64,000 nt of DNA from Stenocarpella maydis (GCA_002270565.1 NQMI01000191.1:4340-68339), one strand, 5' to 3'. Shown: positions 50,211 through 61,817, numbered from the stretch's first letter. Made by a program: numbers and translations. The notes: generated by a model not told the origin, from the letters alone.

Positions 50211-50429
50211 ATAGCTGTTCTCGTCCGCATTGGGGTGCGCGCCGCGCAACGTGCACAGGGCCGGCCCACGTTATTCAGCCAATTTCCTTTTGTCGGGGGC
50301 GCCTGGAATTTTTTTAAGCTTATTTTAGTGCGTGCTTGGATGGTTCAAAAGGGGCCAGAAATTGCATGTGCTGGTTGGGGGCTGCAGTGGCTGGGGCACC
50401 GGTGCCATGTCTATCGAGCAAATATCCAC

Positions 50430-50477
50430 ACACTATACACCACACTATAGTGTACACTAATACACTATACACCACAC
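50430..50477. repeat. Direct 16-bp repeat ACACTATACACCACAC
   Basis: Two exact copies (50430-50445 and 50462-50477) separated by 16 bp containing the near-palindrome CTATAGTGTACACTA. Confidence 0.8.
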
Positions 50478-50651
50478 AGTACCCACACGCCTGTGACCGG
50501 CATCATGGTCACGGTGGGTCATCTCCGCTCACGGGAGGTGTGTTGTATGCGCGTGGTTTTGTGGGAACAGCCACACCTGGACTCTCGTAGGCATGCGCCG
50601 GGGGCTCTTGGCACAGCTCGTGTCTGCTGGTCCTGTTTGCGATTGTTCACT

Positions 50652-50696
50652 CTCGACTGTCGTCGACTCTCGACCGTCGAGCCTCGACTGTCGAGC
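50652..50696. repeat. CTCGACTGTCG repeat cluster
   Basis: Four imperfect units of CTCGAC(T/C)GTCG within 45 bp; GTCGA/TCGAC give it inverted symmetry. Confidence 0.75.
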
Positions 50697-52561
50697 CTGC
50701 GGGCCCAGGCAGCACCGCAGCAGTGCAGCCGCCCGAGGACCTGACTTGGACATGTCGATGCGGTCCCTTGGCCGGCCGCCCCCTTTCTTCCCGTGGACCC
50801 TTGGTCGCACTCGACCGGGCTGTCGGACTCTACGGACTAGTGTCCGCACTTGTCGGCACTTGGCACTGGCTGCTCTCGTTCTCTGCTCACCGACGCCACA
50901 GTGCGACCATCGTGCTATGGCCTTCGTCTTACCTGGTTTCCGCCCTCACCCACCTGGGCGGTACTAACGTGCTGTGGCGGCGCCGCCAGACCAATGCACA
51001 TACGCGTTCCTGGTCCAGCACCGCATGGCCGCCACGACCCTGCCAACGGCGAGCCTGTCCTGCCCGTGCGGCTCGGACCCTGCGTGGTGATGGGATCAAT
51101 GAATAGCCGGGCCCAGACGAGACGAGAGGGGCCACTGGCCATGTCGGCGGGCCCACCACGAGAAAATCTAGCCTACATACACCACAGCGTAGACGCCCAA
51201 TCTCACCCAAATCGGGCAGGCCACCATGCGACCGCGGTGGGCCCTGCTCCGCGCGGCTGTCGACGGGCCCGAAACGCCGAGCTGCTGCTTGGATGACGCA
51301 CTCCTCGGTAGGCTCACCGTCCAGGGGCCCTGGCATGCTTCTAAAGCCTTCGACTGCGTGGTACCTAGGTAGGTAAGCGGGATATGCCCCTATGCCCCTG
51401 ACACCATGCTGGTAACGGCATCGCGGCCTGCGTGGCGCCGCCACCAGCAGCCCAACATGAGCTGGCAGGCTGGCTGGCTGGCCTCGTCACCTTCAGCCTC
51501 TCCCGCAGCGCAGCGAGTCCTGCCAGCTCTGATGGTGGCGCCACAAGATCGCCCCGCCCCTGGCCAATGCCAAGAGGGAACAACAACATCCAAGTTTTGG
51601 ACCCGTCATCCACCCGACGGCAGCGTGGCCGCGACGGCCAGGCGAGTCCCGACCTCGTCTTGTTGTAGTGCTCGTCTGGCTTGGACGGTTCTACAGCATG
51701 CACTGCTACTACAGCAAACGCCTGACTGTGTCGGGAGCCGTCAGCAGCAGCACCACCACCACCACCACCAGCAGCCCGGCTTCGTGCGTCGTACTCCAGA
51801 TCACGCGTTGTCCCTCCAATCAGCCAGCCCTGTGCGCTCGACTATCGACTGCTCAGCTCCCCGCAGCCCAGGCAGCCCTGGCAGCCCTGGCGGGGAATTT
51901 TTTTTTTTTTCTTTCCTTTTCTTTCCTTTTACCACGCCAAAAAAAAAACCGACTGGCTTGCTGACACGGCAAATGCGGCTCTCACTCACCACCCAATCAG
52001 TGCCCATGCACATGCATGCACCCCAGTTCGAGAAAAGTGATGCACCTTGCAACATGCAGCCCGCTCCTCGCCATCTCTGCTTGTTGTTGCCCTGTTCGGA
52101 CGCCAAGCGGCTTCTTGGATCCAGCACGCCGGGCTCGCGGCCAGGTGGCTGGCCCTCGGCCTCCTGGACTCGGCCGTGTCGTGTCATAGCATCCATCTAC
52201 CTAGCCATGTACGTACATGGACTGGCTACATACAGCTGCGGTCAGGGTGGGTGGCGCTCGGTGGTTCCCTCGATGGTTTCCAGCCCCATTGTGGGATGGT
52301 CTCCCTAGCGTCGAAACATTCTCTTCCCACGCCCTGCCCCTGGACCCGGTCGCCCGCCCACAAGCCCGCCGTCATTACGAGGTCTGCGCTTGCAGCCAGA
52401 ACCCTGGTGCCCTGTGCCATGTCTTTAGCCTCTTGGCGTTGCAGCAGTTCATCAGCTCGATATTAGCAATACCGTCGGCCAGCACCACCATCAAAACCCT
52501 TCACCGAGAGGCCATCCGGGGAAGCAGCCCACAGAGAGCTGCCGCTGGGTGTGCGTGAGAA

Positions 52562-52613
52562 GGGGGCGGGCCACACGGGGGCTGGCCACACGGGGGCGGG
52601 CCACACGGGGGCG
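52562..52613. repeat. 15-bp GC-rich tandem repeat
   Basis: About 3.5 units of GGGGGCGGGCCACAC, one with CT in place of CG. It lies about 0.8 kb upstream of the uge3-like start. Confidence 0.85.
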
Positions 52614-53289
52614 GACGTGCTCCATGTCCCCTCTCCACGAGAGCATCTAGGGATGGAGAGATACATGCCCGTCTTCAACCTGCTAGGAGCAAGCCGTCTT
52701 GTGCGTACGTACGTATGCCCTCTTGTGGACGTCTATGGTAGTCGTAGGTACATGATGCGTGCGGGATCGACAGGACAAGGCCGCCCAGTTCCGAGCATCG
52801 GGCGGTCCACCCGACTGTGTGGTGCGGGCTAGGGAACAGGCCTGCCAACCTTTCCTGTTTGCGCTGGTCTCTGCTCGGGCACATCTTGTCATTGCTCTGT
52901 TTCACCAACGCCCGTTTTCCCCTTCCGCCCATGCTGCTGCTATTTACGGCTGCCTACCACCACCACCACCACCACCACCAGCTCGCTTGGCTCCGGCTGG
53001 CGTCTGGCGTTGGATCCACGGGCGAGCAGACCGACCTATCGCGGAGCATCACTGCTCAATATTGGATTTTGCGTGCTCAGGCTGAAATTGATCCATCTCT
53101 ACTTTCTCTCCCTGTCCTACCTTAGCCTGTATATCATCACCCATCTTACCGTCCTCCCAGGGACGATGCCCTTCTAGTGCCACCTCAACCGGCCCTCCCC
53201 CACTGAGACTATCGTCTCTGCTCTCGCTTACCTGCTCATCATCTTGCATGGCGACGGCGTGATCTAGGGTCTAGAACCCCTCTCGTTCG

Positions 53290-53423
53290 TTACAAAAGAA
53301 GCCCTTCGTTTCTGGAAATTCCTCGTCGTCCTTCCCGCCCATCTCATCCAAGCCCAGCATCCTCATCTCTCCACCACCTCACTCGTTCTTCCCACCACCC
53401 AGCCGCACACTCATTCATTCACA
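53290..53423 (+). promoter_or_regulatory. Pyrimidine-rich leader of uge3-like gene
   Basis: About 130 bp of CT-rich, TC-repeat DNA (CTCCACCACCTCACTCGTTC and similar) run straight into CACAATGG at the start codon. Such leaders are typical just downstream of transcription start sites of well-expressed fungal genes. No TATA box is certain. Confidence 0.45.
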
Positions 53424-54678
53424 ATGGAAGCACAAAGACCCCAGGTATCCTTGAGACTTGCTTCAGACATGGACCACTACACATCGTCGCGGGGCTCTTC
53501 GGAAGGCTCACCCCTCTCTGCCGCCTCCCCCATCAGCAATTCCCCCCTCAGCACGCCAGACACGGCCGACCTCGTTGACGCGCCGCCTCTGAATGTTGCC
53601 GGGAACCATGGCCTGGGTCTTGGGATCCACTCCGACAACTCTGACCCGACATTCGTTCTCGTCATCGGCGGCCTCGGCTTCATCGGGTCACACACCGTCC
53701 TGGAGCTCCTGCGCGCGGGATTCAATGGTACGTAGATACACGCGGTGGCTGCGCCCGGCACGTATTGGGTCCCATTGGCTGACAGGGAAGCAGTGGTCGT
53801 GGTGGACAACCTGAGCAACAGCTATGAGAGTGTGCTGCATAACATCAAGACCATAGCTGCGAAGGAGTACAAGCAGAGGAACGCACAGATGCCGCTCGTC
53901 CACTTCCACCGCGTCGACTACAGGAGCCGCTCGATGCGCTTCCTGCTGGAGAGCTACACAGACCTCGTCCCCGTGCAGCGCACCTCACCATCAGACTCGG
54001 ATGACGCTGACGGGCACCGTATGGCCTACCAGTCGCGCATCACAGGTGTGATCCACTTTGCTGCGTACAAGTCGGTGTCCGAGTCCATCCACAAGCCGCT
54101 CCAGTACTACAACAACAACGTGTGCGGCCTCGTGTCCCTCCTGGAGCTCCTCGACAAGTTCTCCATCCGGAACTTCATCTTCAGCAGCTCGGCCACCGTC
54201 TATGGCTCCAAGGCCAACGCGGGCGTCCGCCTGCGCGAAGAAGACCTTGTGCACCTTCCAGAGGCCGCCCACGACCCGGAGACCAACGAGACGGTGCAGC
54301 TCACCCCCGCCGTCGCCGGCCTGACGTGCCCCTACGGGCGGACAAAGTACATGGCTGAGGCAATCCTTGCAGATCTTGCAGAGGCGGATGATCGATGGCG
54401 CATCATCGCGCTGCGCTACTTCAACCCCGTCGGCTGCGACCCGTCGGGCCTGCTGGGCGAGAACCCCCGCAACGTCCCGACCAACCTATACCCCGTAATC
54501 ACCCAGGTCCTGACGGGCGACAGGCCAAAGCTGGACGTCTTCGGGTCTGACTGGGATACGCGCGACGGTAGCGCTGTCCGGGACTTTGTGCACGTGCTGG
54601 ACGTCGCGCGTGGGCACATTGCTGCCCTGCGGCCCGCTCCAGTAGCCCAGGCGGTAGCGGGGTGTTCTGGCATGCAGC

Positions 54679-54711
<33 letters not shown>

Positions 54712-55004
54712 TTCCAGCACGTGGTGCGGCCACTAAGCTGGCAACCGGCTTCCGAGCCTATAACCTGGGCAGCGGCAACGGAACGACCGTCATCGAGGCC
54801 GTGCGGTCACTAGAACAGGCCGCGGGCAAGCCAATCCCCGTCAACATGCAAGGCCGCCGGGCGGGAGACGTTGGCAGCTGCGTCGCCAGCAACGAGCGCG
54901 CCTCGCGCGAGCTCGGATGGCAGCCGCGCGAGAGCATCACGCAGTGTGCCGTCGACCTGTGGAACTTTGTGAGCAAGGCGGTCACTGTGAAGCCGACCGC
55001 GTGA
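53424..55004 (+). CDS. uge3: UDP-glucose/UDP-GlcNAc 4-epimerase, Uge3-like
   Basis: Exons are 53424-53727 and 53794-55004 (504 aa), with a 66-nt intron (GTACGT...GCAG, CTGAC branch site at 53779). It interconverts UDP-Glc/UDP-Gal and, in Uge3, UDP-GlcNAc/UDP-GalNAc, in the cytosol. A Ser-rich N-terminal extension (about 75 aa) precedes the Rossmann motif GGLGFIGSH (82-90). SSSATVYG (about 232-239) and YGRTK (Tyr282, Lys286) form the SDR catalytic set, and RYFNPVGCDPSGLLGENP is the family signature. Cys464 in GDVGSC sits at the sugar gate where human GALE has Cys307 and E. coli GalE has Tyr299. This suggests that N-acetylated sugars are accepted. A Gln10 run (398-407) interrupts the C-terminal part. 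It is divergent from gtb3-like. I prefer uge3 over the Leloir-only uge5 because of the Cys gate and the neighbours. Confidence 0.93.
53728..53793 (+). other. uge3: Intron of uge3-like gene
   Basis: 66 nt, GTACGT donor after TTCAATG and GAAGCAG acceptor. Phase 1; it joins FN to VVVVDNLSNS and restores the Rossmann fold. Confidence 0.9.
54681..54710 (+). repeat. (CAG)10 coding microsatellite in uge3-like gene
   Basis: Ten perfect CAG units encode Gln398-407. They lie between the DFVHVLDVARGH block and the C-terminal substrate-binding segment. The tract is likely polymorphic in length. Confidence 0.95.
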
Positions 55005-56314
55005 CCCGAACCTGCATCCAGATCGCTGTTACAAACCAACGACGCATCAGGCGGGCGTGTGGTCGCCTGGAGGAACGGGGGTCTCGAGCCATCAGCGGCT
55101 GTCTTTTTGCGGGGATGGGGGGGGGGGGGCCGCCAGGTGGGCCGCGGCTGGCCCGGGCTTCGGATCTTCCGATCTCGTGTGCTCCACCTCCGGCCCCGAG
55201 CAAGATCTCGCCTGCGCCCGCCCTGTCCAGCCAGCCCCTCAGCCACTTTCTGGGGAAAACTATGGGCATCTGCAGGTGGGCTGCCCCGCGTTTTGGACAA
55301 GTCAGCACACACTCAAAAATAGGTGGCGTCTCTTGCATGCGAGCTCTGTCTTTTCATTTACGACATGCTTCATTTTCTGGTCACGTGTCGGCTCTGGTGC
55401 ACCCTCTGCATGGGCCGCAATCTGGGCCAGGCCTTTTTTCTGTCTTGTTTTCCGCCCGTGAGCTGGATAGGCTGCACGCACGCACAAACGATCGTGGCAA
55501 AACAGGCCGAGGTAAAAGTTTGTATACACATTATGGGGACAGTCATGCTTTTTTAATTATCATTATTTTCGCGCCCATGTCTCCACAACCGTCACGCAGC
55601 GTCTTTCATCTACCTTAGCATCTCATAATGTCTATTAAAATTGTAAATTATCGGCCAGAGCCCCCAACACCCCGAGCCACAACAGTGTGTTTTGTTGAGA
55701 ATTCCGACTTGCAACCTCTCGCCAAAGCCGACTGGCCCCGGAAACTGTACGCCGGTGACTGTAGCTGTCGAGATCCGCAGCCCATTGCTGAGAGCTGCAG
55801 AAGTTAATCCACCTCTTCTAAATTACCACTTTCCCGTCCTGGAGAACGCGTCATCACGACAAAGTCCATCTCGCCGATAGGCTTCGCGAACCGCTCCGCA
55901 CCGCCCTCCTGACCTAGAAGGAGGTTCAGCCGACAGCGTGCTTACGCGGAGGAGCCGATCAGACGCTCAGCTTCTCGTGTCACCTGCCAGACACGGCAGC
56001 ATCAAATCACACCTAGTGCAACGACAGTGACGAATACATGCTGTGCCGTGCACGCGTGTTGTTTTCGTCCACGCCGGGATGCGGCCCGTCATCAGTAGTC
56101 GGAAAGTATCGTCAACTTTGTGCCTGCAATAGAGTGCTTTTGATTATTATTTACCGTCACATCCCTAAGTTCACTTTGGCCTAAATTCCAATCCCTGATC
56201 CCCGATCAATTAATCCGTCGCATCTATACAACGCCCAACCCTGCACGTGCAGAAAGACGAGAACGACCAACATCGAAACCCACAGTAGCCAGCGTCGATC
56301 ATAGCCGGGAGTCC
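55005..56314. other. Intergenic between convergent uge3 and small secreted gene
   Basis: No gene is supported. It holds a G-run (55117-55129) and several CT-rich stretches. Both flanking genes end toward it, so it holds their 3' ends. Confidence 0.55.
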
Positions 56315-56754
56315 TCAGCAGGTCTGCACCATGTCATTTGTCAGAGCCGAGAAGGCAAGTGACACGGGGACAGAAGACTATAGACAGCAGGGTGTACTTA
56401 CAGCAGGCGGAGGTTCTGGGCAGCCTCCCTGGGACTTGAGAAAGCAGGCTTGGGCGGCCGAGGCCTTGCACTGACAAATCTGTTCTCGCAACACACATCA
56501 GACTGCGGTTACATCATGACTTGGTGGCTTGGGAGTGCACTCACGCTCTTCTCATTCATCCGGGGATCGCAAATTGGCGTGGGGCACACACACGGCTGCT
56601 GGAACTTGGGGACGTCCTGGTCGGCGTGGTCCGTGACGTTGGTACCATTTTGGTTTACTCGAGGAAGGATGAGGTCGTATTCCGCGATCCGGGCTCCGGG
56701 GTGGGCAAGTGCCAGGGCCTGGAGGCAAGAAATGACGACAAGGGAGAGCTGCAT
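56315..56754 (-). CDS. Small secreted eight-cysteine protein
   Basis: Exons are 56754-56545, 56479-56402 and 56323-56315 (98 aa). Introns are 65 nt (GTGAGT...ACAG) and 78 nt (GTAAGT...GCAG). A signal peptide MQLSLVVISCLQALALA precedes HPG (cleavage after about residue 17). N-glycosylation sequons are at Asn36 and Asn39. The mature part has Cys55, 57, 62, 72, 74, 82, 90 and 98, that is C-X-C-X4-C-X9-C-X-C-X7-C-X7-C-X7-C. The last exon codes only Thr-Cys-stop. Ignoring the second intron gives a tail of VSTPCCL and an odd nine Cys, so I prefer splicing. I know similar small secreted proteins of this Cys pattern from Sordariomycetes but no function. It lies on the same strand as sph3- and ega3-like genes. 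It may be an effector or a wall protein. Confidence 0.7.
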
Positions 56755-59700
56755 TTTTTATGTTTATTTTTTTCCGGAACTTGTCGCGAAACACCCAAAC
56801 ACGTGTTATCCAGTGCCGAGAAAGCCGTACAGTTTGTAACGTTGTAAACGAGCGTGCGGATAGGAACGACGGTACTGGCTTCAAATAGAAATACAGTCAG
56901 GTCGAAACGAGGCCAGTATTCACAAGCTGAAAATCATGTCTGCAAACCAACAACTCCTAGGGGGTACGGAGGCCAGGGACCCTTTTTGTGTGCGGCGTAT
57001 GGGGGGGGGGCGAGGCGCTCGAGCCTGCTGCTGGAGACCAGAACACGACGGCGCCCACGAATTCGTTTGGCTACACGCGGGCTCGGCGGGAATGCCGGCT
57101 GTGTCACCAGTCCGAGTGGCCAGGGGTGTAGTGTAGACAACTCACCAAGCCATCGAAGTCCTCAGCAGAGCTCGGAATAGTCAAAGCGGAGGGGATATGT
57201 CAGCCATACGAGCCCGAGCTGAAGGCGACTCTCGGTCCGCATCTCCAAATTGCCATGTCACTGTTGTTCTGGTCTGGCCTGGCCTCGCCCCGAATGCTGA
57301 GGGTTGTGGTCTGTGTGGACCCGTGATCAGTTTCACCGGCAAGAGACACGGCGATATGACTTGCCACGCAAACCACATAGGGCCGGGTCATTGACCCAGT
57401 GGGTGGAGGGCCATGTTGGAGCGCCGGCGGTGGAGTGTCCGAAGGCCAACTCGCCTAGGTGCAGAGGCTGAGAACTAGCTGTTCCTTTGTGGAGCTGAAG
57501 CCAGTAGCGCTCGCTCTGGTCGGTACCCTGCCGCAAGGCCCCGCGTGAACTTGCCATGCTTTGACCTTGAGAACTATCGAGCCGGCACATGCAAGCCCCA
57601 CAGACAAGCCGCGGCCTTCCATCGTTCTAGAAGACGTAGCCAGCTGTGTGTGCACAAGTGACTGGCACCCCGGTAGCCTAGGACGAGCTGGTAGGCATCG
57701 TGCGTGGGAAGGGGGCAGGCTGGCAGGCCAGGGCTGCTAAGTAATCATGGCAGATTTGGAATTAATTAACGCAGTAAACCTGACGCACTGGATTAAGAGG
57801 GTAATCAACACAAGCGCTCGAGCGGCCAACCTGGGCACAGTATCGATATACCCTGAAGTACTATGAACTCTCCCGGGTACGTCGTGATGATGTGTGGTTG
57901 ATCATCCAAAGTCTACAAGAGTCGTAGCTCGGAGGATTGACACAGCCGTGGTGGGGCTGCCGAGCAACAATCCGAGGTTTTGGTCATGCCCCGGCCAGCA
58001 TCTTCCCTCCACAACCTGGCTGCCGCGCGCACGGATGCTGCGTCTCTCCGGACGAGAAGATTGGATACATGGGCTGGCGCCCTCTGAGGTGGGATAGAGT
58101 TTGCATTGCTCGTATCCAGCTGCCTGAAGAGCCGCATGCTACTTCTGCAGCCGCAGGCACTACTGGCATCTTGTGGCCTTGTTCTTGCTGGTTTCTGCGG
58201 ACCGCATCATGATCTTGAGACGAAGGACCGCTACGGGGAACCTTGTACTGTATAGATGACACACGAAATTGCAAGGACAGCACCTCGACCTTGGTCTCGG
58301 CATCGGTCGTGGCACGGGGGTAGACCAGCGCAATACGAACCAGCGCGGGCTGACACTGCGCTCGAGCCCATGCATTGTACGTCTCGCGTGCCTCGTAACG
58401 GGGCGCCACATGGCCCACTTTCACCCTTGACAGATAAATTATTGCACATGCAGGGGTAGTGTAGAAGTGATGCCACTCGCATAGTTGCACACTGCCGACT
58501 CAAGGTTCCTGGCTGGATTTAAGCTTGTTCGGGTTAGCTGTCGATCAGTATCCGGGCCCTGTCGTCTCCTCCAGACTAACACCAAGCCCTTGGTTTCATG
58601 CTCGGGAGTCATAATGGCCCCAGCCACGAGTCCCACGGGTCACATTTCATTTGCTGGCTGCTCGTTTCACTTCTCCCTCCCGGCCCCATGTCCCTCTCCC
58701 TGTTACCCAATCTGTCCTCCTCGGATCTGATCCCCGATCGAGCGTACCATTGTCCCTTTGCTTCCCTGCCGTTCCCACCTCGGAATTAAGTGCCCTGCCG
58801 TCTTCAACACAGGCCGGCGAGTGTGCATTCTGCAATTACCAGTCCTTAATAATAAAAAAGGGCGGGGGGGGGGGGGCTGGTGAGAAAGCACGACCCGACT
58901 GTTGGATATCCATTCATTCATGGTGGGTGATATCAACACCAAGGTCATCATCTATGCCATGGGTACTGTACTGTCTACCCTGCCCTACAAGGCGGCTTCC
59001 CCCTCCTCGGGGCGGGCTGAGGATGACGCCACCTGCACCTGCACTGTGCTGACGAGGTAGGGCATGGCCCGGTGACTTACTCTATCTTGCCCGCTTTGGC
59101 TGATTGCCGATTTGCGCCTGGTGATTCGGGTTCTGGCCCTCTTGCGCCACATTTTGATTCGGCATCGTGGTGCGTGCCCGCGCCGCCCAGCCCCGGCATT
59201 TCCTCCACGACTGCCACTACGTTTACGTAAAAGATTGGCCTTGTGCATGCCGTGGCCACCAGCGACCGGCCTCAGCCTCCCGAGGGTGGCCCCGTAAGCA
59301 CGGCGGTCGCTGAGCTTGGGGGCTTCTGACGCTTTGCCAAGCCATCAAGGCCTTTTTAGACGCCTTGCTATTCTCGTCTTCTCTCGACCAGTGGGTGTGA
59401 GGTGGCACCGCAGCCCAGTTCGACGCATGACCGCAGACAGCCCGTTATGCTGCTGCTGTACATCATCACGCCATGGCCTGATCCGCCGGGTGAATATATC
59501 TTGCAATTGGAGACATGACCAGTCAACAGCTTGTGAGAGCCTGTCCAAGAAGGTCGAGAAAGAGATAGAGGGGAGAGGAAAGGCCAGCGACCTCACCCAC
59601 TTCGGGGAAGAGGCGCACCATCCACTCCATGTTACTGGCACCGTGAGTTGAGCCGTCGTGCGCGCGACCCGAGCATAGTCCAAAACCACCACCCCTGACT

Positions 59701-59922
59701 ATACATGCACACAGCCGTGCACTACGCACCCGAGACTACTAGATCCGTAACAGGAACTATTCGGATGCTACTGTGGCCGTCCTGCCATAGCAATGCTTGG
59801 GCTCTGCGCCGAAGGCCACCAACACCGATACGTCGTTTCCGGCCGCGGCCCCCCCCCCCGGGCGACAGACGCCGCGAGCCTGAGCTGACCTGACACCGGC
59901 GCCTGTACGCAGTATGCAGCAG
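56755..59922. other. 3.2-kb intergenic region, no supported gene
   Basis: Open frames up to 168 codons show no domain or sensible introns. G-runs lie at 57001-57010 and 58862-58875. The left part should hold the promoter of the small secreted gene (an AT-rich TTTTTTATGTTTATTTTTTTCC leader on the plus strand lies at the ATG); the right part the 3' end of the sph3-like gene. Confidence 0.55.
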
Positions 59923-61031
59923 TCAGGTTTCCGCCCGCCGCGCCACCTCCTTGATGAAGTCGGGCCACGAGGGGCACCAGTCTTCGTACCCGGGCCTCGT
60001 AGTGATGAACTGGCCCGAGCAGCCCAGCTCAAGGCACTTTCGGCTGAGCTGCCCGATCTCCACGAAGCCACCTGCCGCACTGTGCGCCACGGCGATGGAC
60101 TTGTTCCTCAGGGCCCGCGGCAGGCGTAAGAAGCCCTGGGCCACGGCCGGCGTGTTCCACTGGTGCGAGGCGTTCTCAAAGGCGACAACGTAGTCTGCTG
60201 CGAGGTAGAAGATGGGGTCGACCACCACGCCCGGGTTGTAAATGACGATGGCGGTTGAGTTGGGCGGCGGGCGTGTTACCGCTGATATCGATGCTGCGGC
60301 GGGCGGGCGGGCGGGCGCGGGGTTGGCGGTCGATGTCGGCGATGCAGGAACTGATTTCAGCTCTGCGGCTGGTGCGGCGCTCGCTCCAGCACCCTCGGAG
60401 GCGCCGTCGTCCCCTGCATGCTCATGGGCAGGATTCCGGTTGAGAATTGTCTTGGTGGTGTTTGCCACCGCAGTCATGTACTGGACAAATACCGTACTGG
60501 ACGGGACCTCGTCGAAGAAGATGCCGTCCACTACGATGGTCTGCATGGCCAGGTCAGTGCTTGCAGATCCAAGGTGCCCCAAAAGCCTCTGTTCTGGCCC
60601 ACACCTCGGGGCCGCCAAGCCGGTCCCTCGTGAGTGATGCGACGGCAACGGTGAAGAAACATACATACCTTGCCGTCCTCCCTGCGCTCTGAAGCAAGCG
60701 TCCAGCCGCGATACGCGCTCACCTCGGCCACGAGCTCGTCCAGCAGCCTCTTCCCGTAGCTGCAGTGGACATAGCCAATGACTTTGACATTGGGGGCCGC
60801 GGTCAGCCTGGCCAGGGCCTCGATGTAGTTGGCATCAGGGAGGATACCAGGTCCTGGCCCGTTGTTCGGGTTGACCACGACGAGGAAGTCTAGCCCGGGA
60901 TGCGATTCAGCCGCCACGTACAGCGGCTCCCAGGCCGTCGGGGACGGGTAAATGTACAGCGGGACGAGCACAAAGGGCTTGTTGGTGGCAGGCGAGGGCT
61001 TGGCGCCTGAGTCGGCGGCTGAGGTGGCCAT
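59923..61031 (-). CDS. sph3: Spherulin-4 family glycoside hydrolase, Sph3-like (GH135)
   Basis: Exons are 61031-60669 and 60540-59923 (326 aa), with a 128-nt intron (GTATGT...GCAG, CACTGAC branch site). In A. fumigatus Sph3 cleaves galactosaminogalactan and is needed to make it. The barrel starts at VLVPLYIYPSP (21-31), with VVNPNNGPGP (52-61) and GYVHCSYGKR (86-95). VVDGIFFDE holds Asp131-Glu132 and YVVAFEN holds Glu243. From memory these match the acidic catalytic residues of Sph3. Residues about 157-214 are an Ala/Pro/Ser-rich insertion not expected in the family. No signal peptide or anchor is seen before residue 20, and an in-frame stop lies just upstream of the ATG, although characterised Sph3 is membrane-anchored. 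A missing 5' exon is possible. The ega3-like stop lies 786 bp upstream on the same strand. Confidence 0.9.
60541..60668 (-). other. sph3: Intron of sph3-like gene
   Basis: 128 nt, donor GTATGT after GGCAAG, CACTGACC branch site near 60552-60559, acceptor CATGCAG. Phase 0; it joins EDGK to TIVVDGIFFDE. Confidence 0.88.
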
Positions 61032-61817
61032 CGCTGCTCACTGATCGGTCGGGCTGTTGAGATTGCAATGAGAGAGAGGTTGTGCGGGATGGTCTAAGAT
61101 GGTGCGCAGAACGAACCCGGCTGCTACAGTGGCTCGCTCACGCTGCGCCTGGTGCGAATGGGTCATTTCAGCCACTCTGGACTGGGCCACCGACTGCTCT
61201 GTTTCCCTCCCCCCCCTCCCCACCCCTCCGCCTTTTATTTCAGCACCAGCCGGCCAAGCTCGAGGGATAAAAGCAATTAACCGTTCCTTTGCCGTGTTCG
61301 CGAGCTAGGTAGATCTTACAGTTGCGGTTGAAGCGCAGAAGCAGGCTATCGACCCCGCCAAGGACTGCCTGCCTACATTAGTTAGTTACCTTGCTGAAGA
61401 ACCCAACCCGACTTTCTCGAGTTTGTCAGCCGTGTCTGCGGGCATACCCGACTGGCCTGCGAACTGGCGCAATATGAATTCTCGACCTGGGGCTACAATA
61501 CCAGAGTGAGTATACCATGCATATTGATTCGCATGCACAGAAAAAAATGAAGGAAAACAAAAAGAAACCCCCCTCCCCCCCGGAAAAGCCAAGGTCAGCA
61601 GACCCGCGCATTACAAATATGTCAGTGAGCCTAAGCCCGCACGCTGGCATCGCCAACCAAAACCCGACTCCTGTGGTGGGAGCCGAAGCAACCCACCCCC
61701 CCCCTCTCAACTGCCTTCGCCTCCCCAGGACAAAATCACCACATTTCATAAGCCATACCAAAACGCCACTGCGTGTACGCGGCCGTCTACCAAGGCTGGG
61801 TGAACCATGCCGTCCCA
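61032..61817. other. Intergenic between ega3 and sph3, both minus strand
   Basis: 786 bp holding the ega3-like 3' end and the sph3-like promoter. CT-rich DNA lies at 61201-61235 (plus strand). No coding frame is supported. Confidence 0.55.

Larger units (their letters stand above)
47636..53423. other. 5.8-kb divergent intergenic region gtb3/uge3
   Basis: It separates the divergent gtb3-like and uge3-like starts, so it should hold both promoters. No gene is supported: open frames of up to 300 codons (51406-52308) are Ser/Pro/Ala/Arg-rich with no domain. It holds several short repeat clusters, listed separately, plus poly-G (48630-48640), poly-T (49251-49272, 51898-51912) and CAC/CAG triplet runs (51741-51776, 52955-52981). 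Confidence 0.6.

Noticed and set aside
51406..52308. 300-codon plus-strand frame in the intergenic region
   Set aside because: Ser/Pro/Ala/Arg composition and homopolymer runs, no domain or signal; typical chance frame in GC-rich DNA.
56378..56402. Read-through end (VSTPCCL) for the small secreted protein
   Set aside because: It would leave nine Cys and ignore a strong GTAAGT donor; the spliced form gives eight Cys and a CTGAC branch site with a GCAG acceptor.
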